This document shows positions 30,154 through 40,200 of a stretch of DNA of 64,000 nucleotides, piece after piece (positions within the stretch are counted from its first letter, which is position 1; each line of letters begins with the position of its first letter). Source of the DNA: Terriglobia bacterium (GTDB taxonomy: Bacteria; Acidobacteriota; Terriglobia; Bryobacterales; Bryobacteraceae); contig JAIQEX010000001.1 of NCBI GenBank assembly GCA_020073615.1, forward strand, positions 1 to 64,000, written 5' to 3'. The translations under genes and the position numbers were made by a program. The notes below the pieces were generated by a model, which worked only from the letters and a program-made list of their open reading frames with translations, ran no database searches and was not told where the DNA came from.

Positions 30154-30221
30154 GTGGGGTGGGCCTCCCGACGGCCCAAGCCGGCCCAGGCCGGGAAGCC
30201 AGGCCGGGAGGCCTACCCCAC
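30154..30221. repeat. GC-rich palindromic repeat between receptors 1 and 2
   Basis: Arms of 17 bp (GTGGGGTGGGCCTCCCG at 30154-30170 and 30205-30221) pair with one mismatch. The 34-bp middle holds an inner GC-rich hairpin. It is 68 bp in all, the same length as the palindrome at 15357, and shares the GTGGGG core, but the arms differ. It ends 10 bp before the extended -10 of receptor gene 2. Confidence 0.75.
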
Positions 30222-30231
30222 CGCCGCGGAT

Positions 30232-30242
30232 TCTGATATGCT
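30232..30242 (+). promoter_or_regulatory. Extended -10 promoter of receptor gene 2
   Basis: TCTGATATGCT (TG-n-TATGCT), 44 bp from the -10 T to the ATG at 30281, with no clear -35. The leader after it is similar in sequence to that of receptor gene 4 (GTCAGAG or ATCAGAG followed by CAGGGTC). Confidence 0.55.
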
Positions 30243-30280
30243 GTCGATCAGAGGAAAACAGGGTCTTAAGAGGTGAATCT

Positions 30281-33200
30281 ATGAGAAAAGTTGCTGCATT
30301 ATCTCTCCTCACGCTCGTGTACTCCGCCGGGGCGTTTGCCCAGGCGGTGGCCGGACTTGGCGCCATTTCCGGCACGGTGCGTGATGCTTCGGGAGCCGTC
30401 GTGCCAGACGCTACCGTGGTCGTCGCCAACGAGTCCAAAGGCATCCGGCGAACCATGCAAACCACCGATGCCGGAGTGTTCGCAGCGCCGGCCCTGGTGC
30501 CGGCAAGCAACTACAGCCTCACCGTGACCAGGCAGGGCTTCGCCACCTGGGAAGCCAAGGATTTCGAAGTCCTGGTCGGGCAGACGGTGGATTTCCGCAT
30601 CAACCTGCAAGTGACCACCGCCACCACCAAAATCGAAGTGACCGCGGAGGCACCGCTGGTGGAAGACACCAAGAGCGGCGTGAGCCAGGTGGTGACCCAG
30701 CAGCAGATCGACCAACTGCCCATCAACGGGCGGCGCGCCGATACCTTCGTGCTGCTCACCCCGGCGGTGACGCCCGACGGCACCTTCGGGCTGGTGAGTT
30801 TCCGCGGCATCTCGTCGGGCAACTCCTTCCTGACCGACGGCAACGATACAACCAACAGCTTCTACAACGAGAACGCCGGCCGCACGCGCATCTCCACCCA
30901 GATTTCGCAGGACGCGGTGCAGGAGTTCCAGGTGCTTTCCGATGGCTTCTCGGCGGAATTCGGCCGTGCCTTGGGCGGCGTGATCAACACCGTGACGCGC
31001 AGTGGCTCCAACGAGTATCACGGCACCGGCTACTGGTTTTTCCGCAACCGCACCCTGAATGCCCCCGACCGCTACGCGCTGGGCTACAACGCGCCGGAAT
31101 GGCGCCACCAGGCGGGCGCCACCTTGGGCGGGCCCATTAAGAAGGACAAGCTTTTCTTCTTCGCCAATTTTGAGGAAGTGCAGCGCAATTTCCCGGGCCT
31201 GAACCGCATCATCAACACCAGCTTCACTACCACCGGCGGACAGATCGTTCCTTCCACGTGCACCGCCACGGCGGCCCAGTGCGCGACGGCCATCGCTTTC
31301 ATCCAGAAACAGATGGACGTGCTGGTGCCGCGCACGGTCAGCTCCACCATGGGCTTTGCCAAGCTCGACTGGCGCCCCACGTACCGCAATTCGTTCAGCT
31401 TCGACGCCAACGTGATGCACTGGCGGTCGCCCAACGGCATTCAGACCCAGGCGGTCCTGCCCAGCGGGAACATGCTGGGCGGCAACGGCAATTCCACCGT
31501 CGAGACGCGTTACGGAAAGGCTTCCTGGACCGCGGTTCCGAGCAACGCTTCGGTGAACGAACTGCGCTTCGGCTGGTTCAAGGACCGCCTGTCGGATCCG
31601 GGAGCTTCGGACCTGTGGCCCTCCACCGGCGCGCTGGTGATCAACCTGAACGGCAGCGCCGTAGGCGCCGCCGCCGCTTACCCGCGCACCTTCCCCAGCG
31701 AGCAGCGCTTCCAACTGGTGGACAACTACAGTTGGACGCACGGAGCCCACTCGGTGAAATTCGGCGTGGACTGGCAGACCACCGAAGACTACATGAATCA
31801 GCTCTTCAATGGCGCCGGGACCTACAACTTCTCCACCCTGACCGCTTTCGCCAAGGACTTCTCCGGGAACAGCACCAACGCCAAGGATTACTCCACCTTC
31901 ACCCAGGCATTCGGCAACCCGATCCAGGATTTCCGCACGTCGGACATCAACTTCTACGCGCAGGACACCTGGAAGGCCACCAAGCGGCTAACCTTGAACT
32001 ACGGTGTGCGGTACGAAAAGACGTTCCTGCCGCAGCCCACGGTGGTCGATCCGAACTATCCGCAGACCGGGAAGATTCCGGCCTACAACAAGGACTTTGC
32101 GCCGCGCTTCAGCCTCTCCTACTCGCTGGGCGACAAGACCGTGCTGCGCGCCGGCTACGGCCTGTTCTATGCCCGCTTCCTGGGCAACGGACTGGACACG
32201 CTGTACCTGGGCAACGGGCGCTACCAGACCACCATTTCGGTCAACTCCACCACCAGCGGCGCCCCGGTGTTCCCCAACATCGTGCCCAACGCCGCCAGCG
32301 TACCGGCCGGCACCGTGAACATCACCTTCGCCGATCAGAACCATTTCCGCAACCCGTATACGCAGCAGGGCACCATTGCGCTCGAGCGCCAGTTGTCGCG
32401 CGACATGGTGCTGACGGCCAGCTACATCTGGAGCCGCGGCTTGCAGATCTGGACCTCGCGCGATCTGAACCTGAACGCGCCCACGGCCATGGGAACGTAT
32501 GTCATCGACGATGCCGGCGGAAACCAGGTGGGCTCGTTTACGACTCCGCTCTGGACCTCCAAGCCGGATACCCGCTACGCCCATATTTACGAAGTGGACA
32601 ACGGCGGGCAGTCCTGGTATAACGGCCTGGCCTTGCAGCTTCGCAAGCGCATGTCGCACGGGCTGACGGGGTCGGTTTCGTACACCTGGTCGCACGCCAT
32701 CGACGATGCCAACCAGAACGGCGCCAGCGGAGTGATCGGCTGGACGCAATCCAACCTGGCGGCCGGCAACTATGCGCTCGATAAAGGCAGCTCGCCGCTC
32801 GATCAGCGCCACCGCGCGGTGATCAACTTCCTGTGGAGCCCCACGCTCACCACCAGCAAATCCGCCGCGGCGCGTTACCTGGTGAACGGCTGGGAACTTT
32901 CCGCCATCACCACGCTGGCCTCGGCCGAACCGGTTTCGGCCACCGTGGGCAGCGTCAGCACCGGCAACGGCACGGTCTTCTCTGGCGTGCAACTGCTGTA
33001 CAGCACCATGAACGGCAGCGGCGGCTGGAGCCGCGTTCCCTTCTACCCGGTGAGCAGCCTCGATGTGGACCGGACCTACCGCGTGGACGCGCGCCTGTCG
33101 CGCAACCTGCCCATCAGCGAGCGCGTGAAGGGCACCCTGATGTTTGAGGCGTTCAACGCGTTCAACACGCAGTACAACACCGGCGTGAACACGCAGGCCT

Positions 33201-33322
33201 TCACCGTGAGCGGCAACGTTCTGAAGCCGGTGGCGGGCCTGGGCGTAGGCAACCAGTCGCAGGGCTTCCCGGACGGCACCAACGCGCGCCGCTGCCAGGT
33301 GGCGTTGCGGTTCGTGTTTTAA
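30281..33322 (+). CDS. Oar-like TonB-type outer-membrane receptor 2
   Basis: This 1013-residue protein is clearly paralogous to receptor 1, with the same order of elements: signal peptide (about 1-21), regulatory Ig-like domain (GAISGTVRDASGAVVPDATV), plug (QQIDQLPINGRRADTF, FRGISSGNSFLTDGNDTTNS), QDAVQEFQVLSDGFSAEFGR and a barrel ending ALRFVF. The ATG at 30281 is chosen because the longer open frame upstream runs through the palindromic repeat and promoter. AAGAGGTGA serves as ribosome site. Predicted to bind large extracellular substrates; the specificity is unknown. Confidence 0.88.
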   Translation: MRKVAALSLLTLVYSAGAFAQAVAGLGAISGTVRDASGAVVPDATVVVANESKGIRRTMQTTDAGVFAAPALVPASNYSLTVTRQGFATWEAKDFEVLVGQTVDFRINLQVTTATTKIEVTAEAPLVEDTKSGVSQVVTQQQIDQLPINGRRADTFVLLTPAVTPDGTFGLVSFRGISSGNSFLTDGNDTTNSFYNENAGRTRISTQISQDAVQEFQVLSDGFSAEFGRALGGVINTVTRSGSNEYHGTGYWFFRNRTLNAPDRYALGYNAPEWRHQAGATLGGPIKKDKLFFFANFEEVQRNFPGLNRIINTSFTTTGGQIVPSTCTATAAQCATAIAFIQKQMDVLVPRTVSSTMGFAKLDWRPTYRNSFSFDANVMHWRSPNGIQTQAVLPSGNMLGGNGNSTVETRYGKASWTAVPSNASVNELRFGWFKDRLSDPGASDLWPSTGALVINLNGSAVGAAAAYPRTFPSEQRFQLVDNYSWTHGAHSVKFGVDWQTTEDYMNQLFNGAGTYNFSTLTAFAKDFSGNSTNAKDYSTFTQAFGNPIQDFRTSDINFYAQDTWKATKRLTLNYGVRYEKTFLPQPTVVDPNYPQTGKIPAYNKDFAPRFSLSYSLGDKTVLRAGYGLFYARFLGNGLDTLYLGNGRYQTTISVNSTTSGAPVFPNIVPNAASVPAGTVNITFADQNHFRNPYTQQGTIALERQLSRDMVLTASYIWSRGLQIWTSRDLNLNAPTAMGTYVIDDAGGNQVGSFTTPLWTSKPDTRYAHIYEVDNGGQSWYNGLALQLRKRMSHGLTGSVSYTWSHAIDDANQNGASGVIGWTQSNLAAGNYALDKGSSPLDQRHRAVINFLWSPTLTTSKSAAARYLVNGWELSAITTLASAEPVSATVGSVSTGNGTVFSGVQLLYSTMNGSGGWSRVPFYPVSSLDVDRTYRVDARLSRNLPISERVKGTLMFEAFNAFNTQYNTGVNTQAFTVSGNVLKPVAGLGVGNQSQGFPDGTNARRCQVALRFVF

Positions 33323-33368
33323 GAAGCTGTCAGCGGTCTGCGTTCAGCAATTAGCTTTAATCAGTCCT

Positions 33369-33400
33369 GCAGGCGCTCCATCCGGGGCGCCTGCTTTTTT
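33369..33400 (+). terminator. Intrinsic terminator of receptor gene 2
   Basis: Arms GCAGGCGC (33369-33376) and GCGCCTGC (33387-33394), extendable to 11 bp with an ATCC loop, are followed by six T. It lies 46 bp after the stop. Confidence 0.88.
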
Positions 33401-33440
33401 ACTTCCCCGCCACCCCGCGCTAACGAAACCGTCACATTCG

Positions 33441-33451
33441 TCTGGTAAGCT
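33441..33451 (+). promoter_or_regulatory. Extended -10 promoter of receptor gene 3
   Basis: TCTGGTAAGCT (TG-n-TAAGCT), 44 bp from the -10 T to the ATG at 33490, matches the motif shared by all four receptor genes. GAAAGGAGGG follows as ribosome site. Confidence 0.5.
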
Positions 33452-33489
33452 CTGATATCTGTTCCCACTGTCTCGAAAGGAGGGTTTCC

Positions 33490-36400
33490 ATGCGTTTCAC
33501 TTGCGGAGCGATCTCCCTGCTCCTCTCCCTGGCGGCCGGTTCTGGGTCCCTGTCCGCTCAGCAGTTGCTCGGCGGCATCACCGGCACGGTGGTGGATGCC
33601 ACGGGATCGGCGGTTCCCCGCGCTGCGGTGACCGTCAAGAACGTCGACACCAATCTGCAAATCAAACTGCTCACGTCGATCAATGGTTCGTACCAGGCCT
33701 CGAATCTGCCGATCGGAAACTATAGCGTGTCCTTCAGCAAAGACGGGTTCAAGACCGAGACCCACACGTCGATTCTGGTCCAGGGGGACCGCACGGCAAC
33801 GGTCAACGGCAGCCTGGAAGTCGGCGCGGTCGCGACCACCGTCGAAGTGACCGCGACCCCCTTGCTCAACGCCGTCGATACCACGACCGGTTACGTGCTG
33901 GACACGCTCGCCATCAACAACGCGCCTTTGGGCACCGGCAGTTTCACGCAACTGGCGCTGCTGAGTCCCGGCCTCTCGGCCGATTTTCTCAATGGCTCGG
34001 GGTCCAACAGCGGCCTGGGAAACCAGGCCATCTGGGCCAACGGACAGCGCGATTCCAGCAACAGTTTCACCATCAACGGGGCCAACGCGGACAACCTGTT
34101 CAACGGCAAGTCCACCAGCCAGGTGGCCTCCAACCGTTTCACGTTGAACACCGGAACCAGCGGCCTGCCGGGCGGCGACACGCTCACCAGCGGCTCGGTC
34201 TACGATGCCGTCGGACAGGGCCTCCCTACGCCGGCCCCGGAAATGATTCAGGAACTGCGCGTCAACTCGGGCCTGTACGACGCGTCGCAGGGCGGCAAGA
34301 GCGGCGCGCAGATCGAAACCACCACCCGCTCGGGCACCAACCAGTTTCACGGCATGGCCTACGACCACCTGCAGAACACCGGCATGGACGCCAATTCGTT
34401 CTTCCGCAATGCCGTCCCCAATACCGCCGCGGCTGGCGCCCCCGCGAATAATGTCGTCGTCGGCAACGCCCCGGCGCTGCACTACAACCGCTATGGGGCG
34501 GATGTGGGCGGACCCATTTTCAAAGACAAACTGTTCTTTTTTGCCGGCTATCAGGGCATCCGCGACCACGATGCCAACAACGGAACATCCACGCTTACGG
34601 TGCCCCAGCATCTTACCGACGACCGCAGCGCGCCGGCCCTGGCCGCCATGGTACAGGCCGATTTCGGCAAGACCATCGCCTCGAGCGCGATTAGCCCGGC
34701 CGCGGTCGCTCTGTTCAATGCCAAGGTCGGGAACCAGTTCCTGATTCCCACGCCCACCATCACCGGCAGCGCCGCCACCGCCCTCGGCTACGATGCCATC
34801 CTCATTCAGGCGTCGAAGTTCGAAGCCAACATGGGCGTGGGCGACCTGGACTACATGGTGAACAACAAGGACCGCATGGCCCTGAAGTTCTTCACCCAGA
34901 CCAATCCCACCACCAACCCCTTCGGCGGCTCCGCCACCTTGGGCTTCCCCAAGGTCACGCAGGCCGGCTCGCAGACCGCTACACTCGACAACACGACGGT
35001 CTTGAATCCGGCAATGACCTGGGAAAATAAAGCCGGCTTCGTGCGCATGGTCACTTACGGACAAACCGGCCAGCCCTTCACGCCGGGCACGCTGGGAATC
35101 GACGTGTTCGGCAGCACGGCATTTCCCGGAATCACCATTACGAAATCCGACCCGGTGATCAACAAGGGCCTGACGGTGGGGCCGACTTCCAACTTCGCCA
35201 ACGCCGGAAGCTACCAGAACAACTATCAGGGCACTTCCACCTTCGGGTGGGTGAAGGGACGCCACACGCTCGGCCTGGGCGCCAATTGGACGCACAGCCA
35301 GCTCAACATCCTCAACAACAACAACAACACCGCCAGCATGGCCTTCACGGACTGGCCCACGCTGTTCACCGGCGCCCCGACCATCGGCAGCAGTTCGAAG
35401 TATTTCGCGGGATCGAGCAACCGCTACTACCGCGCCGAACAGGTGGGCGCCTACGTGCAGGACAACTTCAAGCTGGCTTCCAACCTGACCGTCAACCTGG
35501 GTGTACGCTACGACTTCGACGGGCCGCTATCGGAAAAGTACGGCAACCTGACTAACTTCCACCCGGATGCTTTCCAGTACAACACCGCTGCCGACACCAT
35601 CGTCAACACCGGAATCGTCGTGGCCGGAAATAACAAGACTCTGGGGACGCCCGGGGTCAGTAATTCCACGCTGTCGGGAAGGCAGTGGGGCATCGCGCCG
35701 CGCATCGGCATTGTCTGGAGCCCCTCGGCAGTGAGAAACCTGGTGGTCCGCACCGGGGTGGGCATCTACTTTGACCGTGGCGAGTATTTCAGCGAGTTCT
35801 CTCCCAGCGCCGGCAGCGGCTTCAACGGGCCGTTCGGTGTGACGTTGGCGCCGCCCTTCGTGCAGCAGGTGGGCACCACCGCGGCCGGCACCCTGGCCCA
35901 ACCTTTCGCGGGCGCGGCGCTGCCCGCTCCGGTGACCAACCTGAACCTCTTCAGCAGCCTCTTTCCCAATGCGGCGTCCCTGGCCAAAGGGACCACCACC
36001 TACCTGTTCGGCGGCTACGATCCCACCAACAAGCTGCCTTATTCCGAGAATTGGACTCTGGATCTGCAATGGCAGCCGGTGAACACGGTGCAGTTGAGCC
36101 TGGGCTACATCGGCAGCCACAGCGTGCATCAGGTGCTCCCCATTCCGTTCAACCAGCCCAACGTGGCCACCGCCTCCAACCCCATCAACGGCCAGACCAC
36201 TTCCTACGGATTCAATGTGGTGCCTTCGGAAACCCTCAAGACTTTCGACGGCGGCAATACCGACCTGCGCGTTCCCTTCCTGGGGATCTCCAACAGCTCG
36301 GTCTTCTACAAGGCCGAGGGGATCGCCACGTACAACGCGCTGCAATTCGGACTTCGCAAGAGCCTCAGCCATGGCTTGCAGATCACCGGCGCGTACACCT

Positions 36401-37170
36401 GGTCACACACCCTCGACGAGCAGAGCGGGCTGGGACTGTTCTACAACGGCAACAACCCCAGCAACCCGAAACAATCGTACGCCAGCTCGTTGTTCGACCG
36501 CACTCACGTGGCCGTCGTCCAGGTTTACTACGAGACGCCGAAGGTAGCTTCCGGGAACGCGCTCCTCAAGGCCTTGGGCAACGGATGGGCGATCAGCAGC
36601 GTGACCAGCCTGCAAAGCGGTCTGCCCTACAACCCGATCGACTTTTCGGGCGCCGTGGCCGGCCAATACTACGCGAACTTCGTCGAGCTCCTGGATCCGG
36701 AGGTGCCCCTCAAGCCGGGCATCACCGCGCAGCAGGCCCAGCTTCAGGGCTCCACCGGCATCAACCCCTCCAAGCCCATCCTGAACGCGGCGGACTTCTT
36801 CGTTCCGCAGTTGGCCCCGGGCACCAACGGCGTACCCACCGATTGCACCGCCGCCGGGGTTTGCGACACCTTTGAAACCACTTTTGGAGGCACGGGGCGC
36901 GATCTGTTCCGCGGCCCGGCCCAGAAGCGCCTCGACATCTCGCTGATCAAGACCACCAGAATCCGCGAGCGCTACGTCGTCCGCTTCGGGGCTGACGCGT
37001 TCAACGTCACCAACACTCCGAGCTTCGATGTGCCGACCAACAGCGCCAGCCAGTACAGCGTGCGCGCCGGTGTGCCGACCCAGGTGGCCCTGCCTGCGTC
37101 GTTCGGCTTGATCCAGCACACCATCGGCAGCGCGCGCTTCCTGCAACTGTCCTTGACGGTCGCGTTTTGA
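33490..37170 (+). CDS. Oar-like TonB-type outer-membrane receptor 3
   Basis: This is the longest of the four (1226 residues) and the most divergent. A signal peptide (about 1-24, SLSAQQ) precedes the regulatory Ig-like domain (GGITGTVVDATGSAVPRAAV at about 27-46). The plug differs from the others (NAVDTTTGYVLDTLAINNAP, NSFTINGANADNLFNGKS), and an inserted segment before the barrel includes PTPAPEMIQELRVNSGLYDA. The barrel ends LSLTVAF. Its own promoter and the terminators on either side imply independent expression. Ligand unknown; the different plug suggests a different ligand from receptors 1, 2 and 4. Confidence 0.87.
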   Translation: MRFTCGAISLLLSLAAGSGSLSAQQLLGGITGTVVDATGSAVPRAAVTVKNVDTNLQIKLLTSINGSYQASNLPIGNYSVSFSKDGFKTETHTSILVQGDRTATVNGSLEVGAVATTVEVTATPLLNAVDTTTGYVLDTLAINNAPLGTGSFTQLALLSPGLSADFLNGSGSNSGLGNQAIWANGQRDSSNSFTINGANADNLFNGKSTSQVASNRFTLNTGTSGLPGGDTLTSGSVYDAVGQGLPTPAPEMIQELRVNSGLYDASQGGKSGAQIETTTRSGTNQFHGMAYDHLQNTGMDANSFFRNAVPNTAAAGAPANNVVVGNAPALHYNRYGADVGGPIFKDKLFFFAGYQGIRDHDANNGTSTLTVPQHLTDDRSAPALAAMVQADFGKTIASSAISPAAVALFNAKVGNQFLIPTPTITGSAATALGYDAILIQASKFEANMGVGDLDYMVNNKDRMALKFFTQTNPTTNPFGGSATLGFPKVTQAGSQTATLDNTTVLNPAMTWENKAGFVRMVTYGQTGQPFTPGTLGIDVFGSTAFPGITITKSDPVINKGLTVGPTSNFANAGSYQNNYQGTSTFGWVKGRHTLGLGANWTHSQLNILNNNNNTASMAFTDWPTLFTGAPTIGSSSKYFAGSSNRYYRAEQVGAYVQDNFKLASNLTVNLGVRYDFDGPLSEKYGNLTNFHPDAFQYNTAADTIVNTGIVVAGNNKTLGTPGVSNSTLSGRQWGIAPRIGIVWSPSAVRNLVVRTGVGIYFDRGEYFSEFSPSAGSGFNGPFGVTLAPPFVQQVGTTAAGTLAQPFAGAALPAPVTNLNLFSSLFPNAASLAKGTTTYLFGGYDPTNKLPYSENWTLDLQWQPVNTVQLSLGYIGSHSVHQVLPIPFNQPNVATASNPINGQTTSYGFNVVPSETLKTFDGGNTDLRVPFLGISNSSVFYKAEGIATYNALQFGLRKSLSHGLQITGAYTWSHTLDEQSGLGLFYNGNNPSNPKQSYASSLFDRTHVAVVQVYYETPKVASGNALLKALGNGWAISSVTSLQSGLPYNPIDFSGAVAGQYYANFVELLDPEVPLKPGITAQQAQLQGSTGINPSKPILNAADFFVPQLAPGTNGVPTDCTAAGVCDTFETTFGGTGRDLFRGPAQKRLDISLIKTTRIRERYVVRFGADAFNVTNTPSFDVPTNSASQYSVRAGVPTQVALPASFGLIQHTIGSARFLQLSLTVAF

Positions 37171-37226
37171 GCGCTGGAAGATTTAACCTTCCAGACTTGT
37201 CTTTGTCCATACACTTGTAACCGGAT

Positions 37227-37237
37227 TCTGATATTCT
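37227..37237 (+). promoter_or_regulatory. Extended -10 promoter of receptor gene 4
   Basis: TCTGATATTCT (TG-n-TATTCT), 51 bp from the -10 T to the ATG at 37283. The following 30 bp closely resemble those before receptor gene 2. Confidence 0.55.
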
Positions 37238-37282
37238 GTCCGTCAGAGCTAAATTCAGGGTCCCAAAAGAGGGGGGAAAACT

Positions 37283-40200
37283 ATGAACAGATTGTCTCGC
37301 TTCGCTTTCCGCCGGCACTGGTCTCACGTCTTGCTGCTGGCTATCCTATTGGTCCTCGCCGCCGGCCCATCGCTGTTCGGACAGGCGGCTTCCGGCACCG
37401 CCACCATCGGCGGCCTGGTGACCGATCCTTCGGGTGCGGTGATCCCCGGCGCGGATGTGGTGGTCCGCAACGTGGACACTAACGTGGCCCGCGAGTTGAA
37501 GTCGAATGATGCCGGGCAGTATGAGGCGGCCTCGCTGCAACCGGGCAACTACGAGGTGAAGGGTTCCAAGTCGGGGTTCGGTACGCTCACGCGCAAGGGT
37601 ATCACCGTGGCCGTTGGACAGCGGGCCATGGTGGATCTGGCGCTGAACGTAACCGTAACCACCGAGAACATCACCGTAGAAGCCAATGTGGCCGTGGTGG
37701 AGACGGACAAGACCGACGTCAGCACGGTGGTCAACTTGAAAGACATGTCCAATCTGCCCATGAGTGGCCGCCGCTGGGACAGCTTCGCGCTCTCCACGCC
37801 GGGCACTTCCAACGACGGCGGATTCGGCCTGCTCAGTTTCCGCGGCATGTCCGGTCTGTACAACAACAACATGATCGACGGCATGGACAACAACCAGGCG
37901 TTCTTCTCGGAAGCCAAAGGCCGCACCCGCCTGAACTTCGCCTACAGCATCGACGCCATCCAGGAGTTCCAGGTCGGCAACAGCGCGTTTTCCGCGCAGT
38001 ACGGGCGCGCGGCCGGCGGGGTGGTGAACGCCGTGACGAAATCGGGAACCAATGCGATTCACGGCACCGGGTTCTACCTGATCCGCGACGACTCTTTGAA
38101 CGCCGCCAATCCGTTCAGCGCGAACCAGTTGGTCGCCGTGGGCCTGCCTGGCAAGCCGCAGGACCGGCGGCAGCAGTTCGGCGCAAGCGTGGGCGGGCCT
38201 CTCAAGAAGGACAAGGTTTTCTACTTCCTGAACTACGAGCAGCAGAAACGCAATTTCCCCATGGCCGTGGTTCCCGGCGCCGCGAGTTTCTTTAACAGCG
38301 CGTGCACCGCGCCCGGTTGCGGCCAGGTAGTATCGTTTTTCCAGAGCCTGGTCGAAACCCAACCCCGTCAGGGCAACGAAGCGGTCGGCTTGGGCAAGGT
38401 GGACTACAACCTCAACTCGCGCAATACCCTTACCGGCTCGGTCAACATCCTGCGCTGGGATTCGCCCAACGGCATCCAGACCGCGCCCTCGACCTCCGTC
38501 CATTCCAGTATGAACGGCTCCGACGACGTCTCCGACGAAACCGTCATCGGCAAGTGGAACGCCATCTTCACGCCCACTTTCCTCAGCGAATTGCGCTTCC
38601 AGTACAGCCGCGACTTCGAGTTCGAGCTGGCCAACGCCCCCGGCCCCTCGGTGAGCACCACCAACGGCATCAATTTCGGCATGCCCAACTTCCTGCCGCG
38701 CGCTGCATTTCCCGATGAAAAGCGCATCCAGATTTCGCAAAATCTGAGCGGGCTGAAGGGGCACCATTCGTTGAAATTCGGATGGGACGCCAGCCGCGTC
38801 GACGACCTGCAAATCAACCTGTTCTCCGGCGGCGGCGTGTACAGCTACTCCACGCTGAACAACTTCGCGCTGGATTGCGGCAATGCCGCGTTGCCCGTCC
38901 CGCTGGGCAACTGCGCGGCGGCTCCTTCCACGACTCCCGGATTTACCGGAGTCGTAGGCAAGCATTACACCAACTTCACGCAGGCCTTCGATTCCCTGGG
39001 AGCGGCCGGCTCCACGGACTTCCAGACCTGGGACTTCGCCGGCTACGTCGAAGACAGTTGGCGGCCCATCACCAACCTGACCATCAACCTCGGCCTGCGG
39101 TATGAACTGCAGACCATGCCGACGCTGCACGGAAGCCCGCTGGAGTCACGCACCAATCAACTCAAGACGGATCGGAATAATTTCGGCCCGCGCGTGGGCT
39201 TGAGCTGGGATCCCGGCAAGAACCAGAAGACGGTGATCCGGGTGGGCGGCGGAATCTACTACGGACGCACCCAGAATTCCACCATTGCCAACCTCATCAC
39301 CAACAACGGCGTGCGCTTCGTATCCTTCACCTTGACACCCACTTCCGCCGGCGCACCTCTGTTTTCCAACACGCTGTCGGGGCCTCCCGGCGGCGCGGGC
39401 TCCAAACCGGATATCGTGTTCGCCGACCCGAATTTCGTCAGCCCGATCACCTACCAGGGCGAATTCTCCATCGAACGCGAAATCGCTCACAACACCACAC
39501 TGAGCGCCATCTACATGGTGAACCGCGGCCAGCGGATGCCGGTCTACCTGGACACCAACCTGCCCTTGCCCGGATCGGCCACGTTCACCATCTGCGGTAC
39601 GGCCCTCAATGGAACCGCCTCCAGTTGTTCCAACCCGGCGGGCACGATAGCTGTGCCATTCTTCTCCGGGGCACGGCCCAATCCCAACTTCGGCTTCATG
39701 ACCGACGTCTCCAGCGTGGTCAACACCTGGTACAACGGCCTGGTAATCCAGGCGAAGCACCGCTTCTCCCATGGATTCCAGATGGACGCCGGCTTCACCT
39801 GGTCTAAGGCGCAGGACGACGATCAGAATTCGCAGACCTTCACCACCAACGAATCCGCCTCGAATCCGTTCAACCTGAAGGGCGACTACTCGCTGTCGGA
39901 TTTCGATCAGCGCAAACGCTTCACGTTTTCCGGGGTCTGGGAACTGCCCACCCACAACATTCAGTCGGCGGGGCTGAAGCGCATCGTGGATGGCTTCCAG
40001 ATTTCCGGCATCCTGACGCTGGCCGACGGGCGGCCTTATTCGGGCGGTATTTCGGGAAGCCCCTCGCCCGGAGGCGTCACTTCCGGCGTGCTGGGCGTTG
40101 GCGGTTCCGCGCGGTTTCCAGGGGTGGGACGGAATACCTTCGTGGGGCCGGGGGCCAATAGTGTAGATTTGCGCCTGTCGCGCGACATCAAGCTCTCCGA

